From contig JBPOFN010000001.1 in NCBI GenBank assembly GCA_051251725.1, positions 309,497-373,496 on the forward strand: a stretch of DNA of 64,000 bases, read 5' to 3'. This document shows, piece by piece, positions 17,328-26,344 of this stretch. The position numbers were made by a program, and so were the translations under genes. The first letter of the stretch is position 1, and each line of letters starts with the position of its first letter. A model generated the notes under the pieces. That model made no database searches. It was not told the DNA's origin and worked only from the letters and a program-made list of their open reading frames with translations. Origin of the DNA: JALZUE01 sp051251725 (GTDB taxonomy: Bacteria; Pseudomonadota; Gammaproteobacteria; Enterobacterales; Alteromonadaceae).

Positions 17328-18344
17328 ATGATGAAATTTCAAGGCAGCCATATCCTTTCGGTCTCACAATTTGATCGAGAAAGCATTACAAAGATTCTCG
17401 ATATTTCTGCAAAAATGACCCCTTACGCAACGCGTAAAAAACGTTGTTATGTTTTAGAAGGGGCGATTCTCAATAATTTATTTTTTGAACCAAGCACTAG
17501 AACTAGAGTTAGTTTTGGTACGGCTTTCAATCTGTTAGGTGGCTTTGTTCGTGAAACCGTCGGTGAAGAAAACTCATCACTAAGTAAAGGCGAGTCACTT
17601 TTTGATACCGCACAGGTGATCAGTGGCTATTCAGATGTTATTGCAATGCGCCACCCGAAAATGCATTCAGTGACTGAATTTGCTCAAGGTAGTTCAGTAC
17701 CCGTAATTAATGGCGGCGATGGCGCTAACGAACACCCAACCCAAGCCTTGTTAGATTTATTCACCATCCAGTCAGAAATGCAACACTTTGGCAAAAGCTT
17801 AGATAATTTAAATATTACCTTAATGGGCGACCTTAAACATGGCCGTACTGTGCATTCACTGTCGAAATTATTAAGCTTATATAACAACCTTAGAATTACT
17901 ATGGTTGCACCTGACGCATTACAAATGCCAGACAGTGTGATCAGCGTGATCGAAGACGCTGGCCATAAAGTGATTCAAACCTCGAAACTAGAAGGCAGCC
18001 TTTCAAGTGATGTTGTCTACCAAACACGTATTCAACAGGAGCGATTTGCTTCCAAAGATGAAGCGGAGATGTATCGCGGTCACTTTAGTTTAAACAAACA
18101 GGTGTATCAGCAATATTGCCAAGAAAACACGGTGATTATGCATCCGTTGCCACGCGATTCTCGCCCAGAAGCTAACGAATTAGATAATGACCTTAATGAT
18201 TTGCAGAACTTAGCAATATTTCGACAAGCGCAAAATGGCGTCTTGGTACGAATGGCATTATTTGCTTTAACTCTCGGTGTTGAAGACAAGCTCACCGAAT
18301 ATGAAAAAGACATTACTTGGCAAACAAGTAAAAACCAATTTTAA
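17328..18344 (+). CDS. pyrB: Aspartate carbamoyltransferase
   Basis: 338 residues, longer than the roughly 310 of E. coli PyrB. Carbamoyl-phosphate site FFEPSTRTRVSFGTAF, then KGESLFDTAQVISGY, HPTQALLDLFTIQ, and the aspartate-binding MHPLPRDSRPE are all present. It makes N-carbamoyl-L-aspartate, the committed step of pyrimidine synthesis. No pyrI regulatory-subunit gene follows; hemL comes next, 26 nt downstream on the same strand. Two adjacent ATG codons (17328, 17331) could both start; no attenuator-like stem was found in the 180-nt leader. Confidence 0.96.
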   Translation: MMKFQGSHILSVSQFDRESITKILDISAKMTPYATRKKRCYVLEGAILNNLFFEPSTRTRVSFGTAFNLLGGFVRETVGEENSSLSKGESLFDTAQVISGYSDVIAMRHPKMHSVTEFAQGSSVPVINGGDGANEHPTQALLDLFTIQSEMQHFGKSLDNLNITLMGDLKHGRTVHSLSKLLSLYNNLRITMVAPDALQMPDSVISVIEDAGHKVIQTSKLEGSLSSDVVYQTRIQQERFASKDEAEMYRGHFSLNKQVYQQYCQENTVIMHPLPRDSRPEANELDNDLNDLQNLAIFRQAQNGVLVRMALFALTLGVEDKLTEYEKDITWQTSKNQF

Positions 18345-18370
18345 CTTTGCTAGCATAGAACAGGTTTATC

Positions 18371-19657
18371 ATGACTCTAGAAAAATCAGCACAACTATTT
18401 CAACAAGCTAAAGAAATTATCCCTGGTGGCGTTAACTCGCCAGTTCGCGCCTTTAATGGCGTAGGTGGCGAGCCGTGTTTTATTGAAAAAGCTGACGGTG
18501 CTTATATTTATGATGCCGATGGTAACGCTTATATTGATTATGTGGGTTCATGGGGACCAATGATTTTAGGCCATAACCATCCAGCCATTAAAGAGGCGGT
18601 AATTGCAGCGGCACAAAATGGCTTAAGTTTTGGTGCGCCAACCTCTTCAGAAATAACCATGGCCGCAAAAGTAAAAGAGCTAGTGCCGTCAATGGAAAAA
18701 CTTCGTATGGTCAGCTCTGGCACAGAAGCAACCATGAGTGCTATTCGTTTAGCCCGTGGTTTTACTGGTCGTGACAAAATTTTGAAATTTGAAGGTTGTT
18801 ACCATGGCCACGCTGATTCTTTATTAGTAAAAGCAGGCTCTGGCGCATTAACCTTAGGCGTACCTAGCTCGCCGGGCATTCCTGAATCTTTCGCCCAGCA
18901 TACGCTAACGGTAAGTTTTAATAACCTTGATGAAGTAAAAGCTATTTTTAACGAATTAGGTAATGAAATTGCCTGTATTATCGTTGAACCTGTGGCCGGT
19001 AATATGAACTGTATTCCGCCAGTCGCCGGATTTTTAGAAGGCTTAAGAGCGATTTGTGATGAATACCAAAGCGTGTTAATTTTTGATGAAGTCATGACTG
19101 GCTTTCGTGTTGCTTTAGGTGGCGCACAAGCTTATTACGGCGTTAAACCTGACTTAACCACTCTAGGTAAAGTGATCGGCGGCGGTATGCCTGTTGGCGC
19201 TTTTGGCGGTAAAACTGACATCATGGATTATATCGCCCCTGTTGGCCCAGTTTATCAAGCAGGTACTTTATCAGGCAACCCAATTGCGATGGCTGCCGGT
19301 TTAGCTTCACTAAACGAATTATGCCAAGGTAATAAACACGCTGAGCTCGCAAAAACTACCGAACAACTTGCAAAAGGCTTTAAAGCAGCGGCTGAAAAAC
19401 ACGGCCATGCTTTATCAATTAATTATGTCGGCGCTATGTTTGGTTTCTTTTTTACTGAAGAAGAAACCATCACCAGCTTCCAACAAGCGACCGCTTGTGA
19501 TGGTGAGAAATTTAAACGTTTCTTCCATTTAATGTTAAACGAAGGGGTTTATTTAGCGCCATCAGCATTTGAAGCCAGTTTCTTATCGACTGCACATACT
19601 GAAAAAGAAATTAGCGCGACGCTAGCGGCGGCTGATAGATGTTTTGCTCAACTGTAA
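18371..19657 (+). CDS. hemL: Glutamate-1-semialdehyde 2,1-aminomutase
   Basis: 428 residues, normal length. It begins with the IPGGVNSPVRAFNGVGGEPCF block. PLP-binding features include SSGTEATMSAIRLARG, FDEVMTGFR and the catalytic lysine in TTLGKVIGGGMPVGAFGG. The enzyme converts glutamate-1-semialdehyde to 5-aminolevulinate, the last step of the C5 route to haem. It follows pyrB by 26 nt and is closed by a 15-bp-stem terminator. Confidence 0.98.
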   Translation: MTLEKSAQLFQQAKEIIPGGVNSPVRAFNGVGGEPCFIEKADGAYIYDADGNAYIDYVGSWGPMILGHNHPAIKEAVIAAAQNGLSFGAPTSSEITMAAKVKELVPSMEKLRMVSSGTEATMSAIRLARGFTGRDKILKFEGCYHGHADSLLVKAGSGALTLGVPSSPGIPESFAQHTLTVSFNNLDEVKAIFNELGNEIACIIVEPVAGNMNCIPPVAGFLEGLRAICDEYQSVLIFDEVMTGFRVALGGAQAYYGVKPDLTTLGKVIGGGMPVGAFGGKTDIMDYIAPVGPVYQAGTLSGNPIAMAAGLASLNELCQGNKHAELAKTTEQLAKGFKAAAEKHGHALSINYVGAMFGFFFTEEETITSFQQATACDGEKFKRFFHLMLNEGVYLAPSAFEASFLSTAHTEKEISATLAAADRCFAQL

Positions 19658-19742
19658 AGCAAAATTAGTTAAAGCAATAAAGTCTTAGTTAGATTATTAA
19701 GAGTTATATTAGTAAGAGTTAGATTGATAATAGTCAGCTAAC

Positions 19743-19779
19743 AATATTCGGCTCAAGCAAAGCTCTTGAGCCGAATATT
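19743..19779 (+). terminator. Terminator after hemL
   Basis: A perfect 15-bp stem, AATATTCGGCTCAAG with its complement, around a 7-nt loop, followed by a T-rich stretch. It is in the spacer between hemL and the convergent gene ending at 19821, so it may serve both. Confidence 0.85.
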
Positions 19780-19820
19780 TAATTTTTTATTAACACAGCG
19801 ATAAACCATGACTGACTAGG

Positions 19821-20213
19821 TTATGATTTAATATTTTCTAGTTCATGAGCAAGCCAATCTTTTGCTTGTTGCCAGCCTAATTCTAAACCTGAAAACACTT
19901 TAATATTAAGCTCATCGACTGCACGAATTTTCAGCACATAATGAATAGGATCTTCTGAATGGTCTTCATAATTGACCACCGCCAAAGCCGCTAAATATTT
20001 ATTCGATGCCATACAGGTCATCGCTTCAAATGAATAACTATATGGATTTACTTTATTCACCAGTAAGCCAAAAGCTTGCTTAAAATTATGGTTGAGAAAA
20101 GCTTCTAACTCTTCCACCATTTCGAGGGTGATTTCGATATTATTATCAACGACAACTTCGGCAATATCGTCAGCCAAGAGCTTGATCGAAGCAAAACTTA
20201 ATTGATGTGACAT
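19821..20213 (-). CDS. Small protein with possible STAS/SpoIIAA-like fold
   Basis: 130 residues, no signal peptide, acidic. It is not matched to a named family by eye. The pattern of a short N-terminal strand, an alternating strand/helix core (EITLEMVEELEAFLNHNF, FGLLVNKV, AALAVVNY) and a final AKDWL helix recalls SpoIIAA-like STAS domains. A similar ending occurs in the protein at 29796-30209. It is monocistronic and convergent with hemL. Function unknown. Confidence 0.55.
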   Translation of the reverse strand: MSHQLSFASIKLLADDIAEVVVDNNIEITLEMVEELEAFLNHNFKQAFGLLVNKVNPYSYSFEAMTCMASNKYLAALAVVNYEDHSEDPIHYVLKIRAVDELNIKVFSGLELGWQQAKDWLAHELENIKS

Positions 20214-20353
20214 AATTTTATCTACTTATTTTTTTATTATTTTTATTTTTCGACGTTAAGTGTAGTGTAAAATAGCATAACCGCACCAATTTCTTGTTTA
20301 AAAAAACAAACAATAGTTATTCACTTTATTTGCATAAACTTACTACTTTGTTA

Positions 20354-22687
20354 TTAATCTCCGAACCAACGGTCAAACCAAGATTTATCCGCTTCATGTT
20401 TTTCTTCACATGCTGAGCGCTTTGCTAACGTGTAAATATTCACGGGATAAGTCGTGCTTTGTGCACAACGAGAAAGATAAGCTAAACCCGACTCATCGTT
20501 AAACCAAACCTCTTCTATGCCATCAACGGGCGCGAGTGATAAGTCACTAACACCATGATTTTTCATAAAGTCGGTGAATAAAATTAACGCGCCACTGCTG
20601 CCCGTAAAGGCGGTTTTTTTATTATCATCTCGGCCAACCCAAGTTGTTACTAGCACTTCATCATCATAGCCAATAAACCAACTATCACGCTGATCATTAC
20701 TAGTACCGGTTTTCCCTGCAACTACCGCATTAGGTAAACGCCAACTTAATGATTTAGCCGAACCTTCATGTGTCACCCCATGTAAGGCATAGTTTAATAA
20801 ATACGAGGCCTGTGCTGATAATATTTGCTGTTCCTGTGCTTGATAACGCCATAAGGTTTGACCATTTTCGGCCACAATATGGTTGATCACATGGCTAGTT
20901 TTTTTCGCCCCTTTAGCGGCAAGGGTTAAATACAATTGATTTACTTCATAAGGCGACATATTAATAGCCCCAAGCAATAACGCAGGCTGCATATAAACCG
21001 CAGGCTGATAACCTAAGGTTTTTAACAGCTCAGCGATAGTGGGCAAACCCAATTCCAAACCTAAATTGACCGTTGGTATATTATAAGAGCTCACCAATGC
21101 TTGATATAAAGTGGTCGTGCCGCGAAACTTTTTATCGTAATTTTTAGGCCGCCAAACCTCACCATTATCAGCGGTTATCGCTAACGGCTCATCTGCTAAA
21201 ATAGAGGCTAAGTTATATTTTTCACCGCGCTCCAGTGCCGCAACATAAACAAAAGGTTTGATTAATGAACCGATCGGGCGATTAGCATTAATGGCGCGAT
21301 TAAAACCGGCATACTCAACATCTCGACCGCCAGCAACCGCGAGAATTTCACCGGTGTGATGATCGCTCACCAACATCGCCACTTCAATCTCGGTCTGCTT
21401 GCTCGCTTTTTCTAAAGCTGAAATTTTGCTTTCAATGGTTTTGTTGACCTGCTGTTGGCGGCGAACATCAAAACCGGTAAACACTTTTACCCCTGATTGC
21501 TGTGCTTGCTCTGACAATATTTCACTGAGTTCGCGTTTTACCAGCTGTAAATAAGCCGGTTGTTTTTGCTTGGCAATACGTCTTGTTTTACGAATAGATA
21601 ATGGTGCATTAACGGCTAGCTGGTATTGAGATTTATCTATGTATTGGTGATCGATCATCAGCGACAAAATTAAATCACGACGTTTTAATGCCCGCTTAGG
21701 GTAACGCCACGGATCATAAAAACTCGGCCCTTTTATTTGCCCAACCAAAATAGCCATTTGCGCTAATGATAATTGGCTAATATTTTTGCCAAAATAAAAT
21801 TCCGCCGCTAAACCAAAACCATAAATGCCATTCGCATAATGTTGACCTAAATACACTTCATTTAAGTAGGCCTCTAATAATTGGTCTTTGCTATATCGGT
21901 ACTCTAAAATCAGCGCCATCATCGCTTCATTAAGCTTGCGCCAGATAGTTTTGTGTCTGGTTAAAAACATATTTTTAACCAGTTGTTGTGTTAACGTACT
22001 GCCGCCTTGTACTGTTCTGCCTGCTTTGATATTGGCAACCAATGCTCGTGCAATTCCCAGCGGCGAAACACCATGATGAAAGTAAAAGTCTCTATCTTCC
22101 ACTAACAACAACATATCAATCAATTGTTCTGGCACTTCTTCCAGACCAATTAATACACGGTCTTCTTTACTTTCCGGCAAGATTCTGTCAATCAATACTG
22201 GCGCTAAACGCACTTCGCCCACCGTCTCAGTTGCTAAAGCAATTTGATTAATTAAGCCATTTTTCAAATCTATGGTAATTTTTTGCTCAGCTAAAATATC
22301 GTAACCAAAATCAAAATAAGGACGATAAATAATCACTCGCTCAGCCGACATCGCAAACTGCCCAGCTTGTGTCACTTGGCTAACTTTTTGGTAATGAGAT
22401 AAAAGCAGGGTTTCTTTTAACGCCAATAAGTCGAGCGGCGCACCTAACGATAATACCGGCGTTTTACCATAAACCTGCACTGGTACTTGCCAGCGTTGCC
22501 CTTCAAAGGTTTGTTGTACTTTACTATCAAGATAAATCGCATAAATTGCTAAGGTAACAATAACAACAACACTGAGCTTAAGCAGCGTGATTAAACACCA
22601 CTTTAACTTTGAACGCTTTGGCAATTCTTGTAATGGTTGTTCTTGCAATGATTGTTTTTTCGATGGTGAAGTTTTTTTGGCAGGCAT
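20354..22687 (-). CDS. mrcB: Penicillin-binding protein 1B
   Basis: 777 residues. A short cytosolic tail rich in Lys and Ser and one membrane helix (about 29-48) lead into a UB2H-like region. The GT51 glycosyltransferase domain has EDRDFYFHHGVSPLGIARA and QGGSTLTQQLVKN. The transpeptidase domain has the nucleophile in GSLIKP (SxxK), then SSYN (SxN) and KTGTS (KTG). It polymerises and crosslinks lipid II. It lies downstream of hrpB on the same strand, with a 158-nt gap. Confidence 0.96.
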   Translation of the reverse strand: MPAKKTSPSKKQSLQEQPLQELPKRSKLKWCLITLLKLSVVVIVTLAIYAIYLDSKVQQTFEGQRWQVPVQVYGKTPVLSLGAPLDLLALKETLLLSHYQKVSQVTQAGQFAMSAERVIIYRPYFDFGYDILAEQKITIDLKNGLINQIALATETVGEVRLAPVLIDRILPESKEDRVLIGLEEVPEQLIDMLLLVEDRDFYFHHGVSPLGIARALVANIKAGRTVQGGSTLTQQLVKNMFLTRHKTIWRKLNEAMMALILEYRYSKDQLLEAYLNEVYLGQHYANGIYGFGLAAEFYFGKNISQLSLAQMAILVGQIKGPSFYDPWRYPKRALKRRDLILSLMIDHQYIDKSQYQLAVNAPLSIRKTRRIAKQKQPAYLQLVKRELSEILSEQAQQSGVKVFTGFDVRRQQQVNKTIESKISALEKASKQTEIEVAMLVSDHHTGEILAVAGGRDVEYAGFNRAINANRPIGSLIKPFVYVAALERGEKYNLASILADEPLAITADNGEVWRPKNYDKKFRGTTTLYQALVSSYNIPTVNLGLELGLPTIAELLKTLGYQPAVYMQPALLLGAINMSPYEVNQLYLTLAAKGAKKTSHVINHIVAENGQTLWRYQAQEQQILSAQASYLLNYALHGVTHEGSAKSLSWRLPNAVVAGKTGTSNDQRDSWFIGYDDEVLVTTWVGRDDNKKTAFTGSSGALILFTDFMKNHGVSDLSLAPVDGIEEVWFNDESGLAYLSRCAQSTTYPVNIYTLAKRSACEEKHEADKSWFDRWFGD

Positions 22688-22845
22688 AAAAATATCAGTA
22701 TTCAGAAATTGGCTACATGTTAATAGAAAGCACAGATGCTGTCACTTGCTATCAGGAATAGTGATAAATACTAGGATCTGTTGAGATTAAGGTTATTTTT
22801 ATGCAACAGGCTATTTTTATCAAAGGACAGTTTATTATCAAAGGT

Positions 22846-25413
22846 CTATTTTTTATCGAATGTCCTGGCTTTGATCGAACGTCCTGGTTTTTCTAATAAA
22901 GGCGCTTCTGGCCAGCGATGTTTAGGATATTTAGCGCGCATATCTTTTATCACTGCAAAATATGACGAAGTCCAAAAATTGGCGATATCACTGGTGGTTT
23001 GGATTGGCCTTTTAGCGGGTGACAATAACTCAAATCTTAATGGCACTTTTCCTTGAGCAATAGTTGGCGAGCTAAGCTGGCCAAACATTTCTTGTAATAC
23101 CACCGCAACCGTAGGTCCTTGATGCTCATCATAACGTATCGCTATCGACTTACCACTCGGCGCAACATAACTGACCGGGGCATGCTGATCTAAAAACTGA
23201 TTTTCTGGCCAAGTTAAATTAGCCGTGAGTAAATCAAAAATAGGTAACTGTTTCAGCTGCTTAATTGACTTAACTTTTGTAATATAAGGTAATAACCAGC
23301 ACTCAAGCTGAGCAATTAATGTTTGCTGGGAAAGCTTAGGAAAACTCTCAAGCTGCTCGGCTAGCCATTGTGCTCTGCTAAGCCAATCGGCACACTTAGT
23401 AGTCCAGTTTAAAAAACTTAACCCTTCTTGATTAATAATATCACGCAAACAGTTTTCAAAAGACACTTGGCTGAGGTTGGTTAATATTTTATTTTCAATT
23501 TCTAAAGCGCGATATCGGGTGTATTGACGGCCAATAATCTTTTCTTTTTTACTGTCTAAAGTGTAATCGGTTTGCTCAATAAATTGTGAAGCCAGCGCAG
23601 TTTTAATCACTGTCAGCGAAATAGCAGCGCTGAGGTAAACCAGCCCATCTTTATTTTTAGCATCACAATCAGCAACCACTAACCAAGTTTCACCTTGTAA
23701 TGAATCGGTATCTCTTAAAGTAACGCCGCGACCATTGGCAAGTATGTAGCGATAACTTTCCTGATGACGTATTTTAGCCAAACAATCTGGATACGCTTTC
23801 AGTAATAACGCACCAACATGTTGATGTAATAATGCTAATGTGAGGCCTTGGCTAATATTACTCAGTGATAAAGTTCTAGCGAACGATTTAACTAATAAAG
23901 TCACTTGCGCCAGCGCGCCACTATTTACTCCTAATGGCTTATGACTATGACCGCGTTGGCTTTGCTGATTCGTTAAATGCTCAATTAAAACAATCGCCCG
24001 CTCGGTTATATCTGAATTATCGGCATTGAAAAATATATCTCGTTCAGCAAGCAGCGCCGCTAATAAACAGCTGATTTTCTTTTCAATTATGGTATCGCAG
24101 GTAAGCAACATACTGGCAAGACGTGGCTCAACACCTAACGATAATGCTTGTTTGCCAATAGCCGTAATTTTATTGTTCGCCGCCATCAAACCTAGCGCTA
24201 TGTTTAGCTGACAAGCAACCTCAAAATGATGCACTGGCGGTGGTGTTAACCAGTTAACATCAGCAAAGGTTGTTATTCCCCACGCAGCTAGATCTAACAC
24301 TAAACCGGCTAAGTTTGAGCTGACTATTTCTTCCGGTTGAAAATCGTTCAGGGAAAAATGTTCGGTTTCGCTCCACAAACGCAGACAGCGGCCACGCTGT
24401 AATCGCCCGGCTCGACCTGCTCGCTGGGTTGCCGACGCTTTCGAGATATAAGTAGTTTCTAAACGCGATAAACCGCTTTTAACATCAAAGGATAAGGTTT
24501 TTTCTAACCCTGAATCGATAACAGTGGTAATACCCGCAATCGTTAAACTCGTTTCTGCAATATTAGTGGCAAAAATAACCCGCTGTTTACTGCCTTCATT
24601 TCGATTTAACACTAATTCTTGCTGGGTTAAAGGTAAGCCGCCATAAAGCGGTAAAAAATCAATTTCAGCACTATTAAAGCTTGCTGTTGCCGCTTGCTGA
24701 CATTTTTTAATGTCTGCTTGGCCGGGTAAAAACACTAGCACATCACCGGTTTCTAATTGATTTAATACTAATTGCAGAGCTTTTATTATTTGTTGCACAA
24801 TCGGCTGGCTAAACGGCTGATTACGCTGAAATGTAGGTTTGCCGATATATTCAATATCAACAGGAAAAGTTCGGCCAGGACATTGAATAATTGGCGCATG
24901 TTTTAAATAATTGGAAATTTGTTGGCTGTCGATAGTCGCCGACATCACTAAGAGTTTGAGATCTTCTCTATATGCGTCTTGTACTTCAAGCGCCAGCATT
25001 AAGGCCAAATCAGCATGAATAGAGCGCTCATGAAATTCGTCAAAAATAATTAAGCCAGTATCAGCCAGTTCAGGATCTTTTTGTAAGCGCCGAGTCAGTA
25101 CCCCTTCAGTGACAATTTCAAGTACGGTCTCGTTGGTGGTTTTACGTTCATTACGAATTTGATAGCCAATGCGCTGGCCAACTTTTTCGCCAAGTTGCTT
25201 GGCTAAATAATTGGCAATAGATTTGACCGCAATACGGCGCGGCTCTAATAAAACGATTTTTTTACCATGTAAAAATTCAGCATCGAGCAGGCTTAATGGT
25301 ACTGCGGTTGATTTACCGGCACCGGGTTCTGCCTGCAATACTAAATTATTTTTTTTGCTTAAACTGTGTAATATTTCAGGTAAATAAGCGGAGATCGGTA
25401 AATCGTTAGTCAT
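22846..25413 (-). CDS. hrpB: ATP-dependent helicase HrpB
   Basis: 855 residues. DExH helicase motifs are intact: EPGAGKSTAVPL (Walker A), DEFHERS (motif II), VMSATI (motif III) and QRAGRAGRLQRGRC (motif VI). The HrpB-specific C-terminal region follows, with RYDEHQGPTVAVVLQEMFG and HRWPEAP near the end. The cellular role of HrpB is not well defined. It starts 13 nt after the DTW gene stop, so the two are probably cotranscribed. hrpB next to mrcB is common in gammaproteobacteria. Confidence 0.96.
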   Translation of the reverse strand: MTNDLPISAYLPEILHSLSKKNNLVLQAEPGAGKSTAVPLSLLDAEFLHGKKIVLLEPRRIAVKSIANYLAKQLGEKVGQRIGYQIRNERKTTNETVLEIVTEGVLTRRLQKDPELADTGLIIFDEFHERSIHADLALMLALEVQDAYREDLKLLVMSATIDSQQISNYLKHAPIIQCPGRTFPVDIEYIGKPTFQRNQPFSQPIVQQIIKALQLVLNQLETGDVLVFLPGQADIKKCQQAATASFNSAEIDFLPLYGGLPLTQQELVLNRNEGSKQRVIFATNIAETSLTIAGITTVIDSGLEKTLSFDVKSGLSRLETTYISKASATQRAGRAGRLQRGRCLRLWSETEHFSLNDFQPEEIVSSNLAGLVLDLAAWGITTFADVNWLTPPPVHHFEVACQLNIALGLMAANNKITAIGKQALSLGVEPRLASMLLTCDTIIEKKISCLLAALLAERDIFFNADNSDITERAIVLIEHLTNQQSQRGHSHKPLGVNSGALAQVTLLVKSFARTLSLSNISQGLTLALLHQHVGALLLKAYPDCLAKIRHQESYRYILANGRGVTLRDTDSLQGETWLVVADCDAKNKDGLVYLSAAISLTVIKTALASQFIEQTDYTLDSKKEKIIGRQYTRYRALEIENKILTNLSQVSFENCLRDIINQEGLSFLNWTTKCADWLSRAQWLAEQLESFPKLSQQTLIAQLECWLLPYITKVKSIKQLKQLPIFDLLTANLTWPENQFLDQHAPVSYVAPSGKSIAIRYDEHQGPTVAVVLQEMFGQLSSPTIAQGKVPLRFELLSPAKRPIQTTSDIANFWTSSYFAVIKDMRAKYPKHRWPEAPLLEKPGRSIKARTFDKK

Positions 25414-25426
25414 TTTTCAGTTATCT

Positions 25427-26170
25427 TTAATCATAAGTAACGGCGATAAATTCTTGGTAGCATGCTAACGCATTTATATTACTAATACTTTTTTGACCGA
25501 CACTTTTTTGATATTGATGAATAAACAAATCTAACCATAAATCTAAATGGTTAGCGGTTTGGTGCTCTCCCACTAACGTTAACACGCGAGCAGCCACTTC
25601 GGCCGTAGCTAAATGTCCGGTTTTAGCCGCTTCTCTTAATTGATAACGAGACTTCATTTCATCACCAAAATCAAAGTCTGAAGCAAAAGACACCATAGGT
25701 AAATGATGCAAATAACTGCTTTTACGGTACATCCGCCGTGCTTCACGCCAGCTGCCGTCCAGCATAATGAAAAGCGGTTTTTTACCCTCGGTTAGTGGAA
25801 TATCGTCTTCAAAAATAGTTTGTTCGGGTTCGGCATATTCTTTGGGGAAAATAACCATTGGTTGCCACTTAGGATTATTCAGTAGCGCTAAAAAGTCTTT
25901 ATCTACCTCGGTGCGCTGCCAAATAAACGCGTAAGTATTGGGGATAACATTCGCTATTAGCTTGCCGGTATTGCTCGGTTTTAACACTTCGCCATCATTC
26001 ATCAACAAAACAAAACCAACGGATGAGCTACTGGTTTGTTCAAATTGACAAATACAGTTTTCTTGCGCCACCAAACATTGCTGACAACGCACAACTTTCC
26101 AGCCGCGAGCAGCAAAAGGCTTGGTACTTAAACTTTTACGGTGATGATACAACCGTTGAACATCATTCAT
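25427..26170 (-). CDS. DTW-domain protein, probable tRNA-uridine aminocarboxypropyltransferase
   Basis: 247 residues. A cysteine cluster near the N-terminus (CQQCLVAQENCIC) looks like a zinc site. It is followed by LLMNDGEVLKPSNTGKLI and by MLDGSWREARRMYRKS where family members carry the DTW motif; here the motif reads GSW. The proteins TapT and TuaA of this family transfer the aminocarboxypropyl group of SAM to a tRNA uridine (acp3U). Which uridine is modified cannot be told. It is the upstream partner of hrpB. Confidence 0.8.
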   Translation of the reverse strand: MNDVQRLYHHRKSLSTKPFAARGWKVVRCQQCLVAQENCICQFEQTSSSSVGFVLLMNDGEVLKPSNTGKLIANVIPNTYAFIWQRTEVDKDFLALLNNPKWQPMVIFPKEYAEPEQTIFEDDIPLTEGKKPLFIMLDGSWREARRMYRKSSYLHHLPMVSFASDFDFGDEMKSRYQLREAAKTGHLATAEVAARVLTLVGEHQTANHLDLWLDLFIHQYQKSVGQKSISNINALACYQEFIAVTYD

Positions 26171-26344
26171 AACACCAAACCTAAATTAAATAAAATTAAA
26201 ACCGTAAAATAAGGCCGGCATTATAGCATTGGCTAAAACAACTGACATCTAAACAACATATTTCTTTCATATAAAGTTTAAAAAACTGTCATTAAACTCG
26301 CTTACTTTAGTGCCACTTATATTCAAACAAAATGAAGAATAACA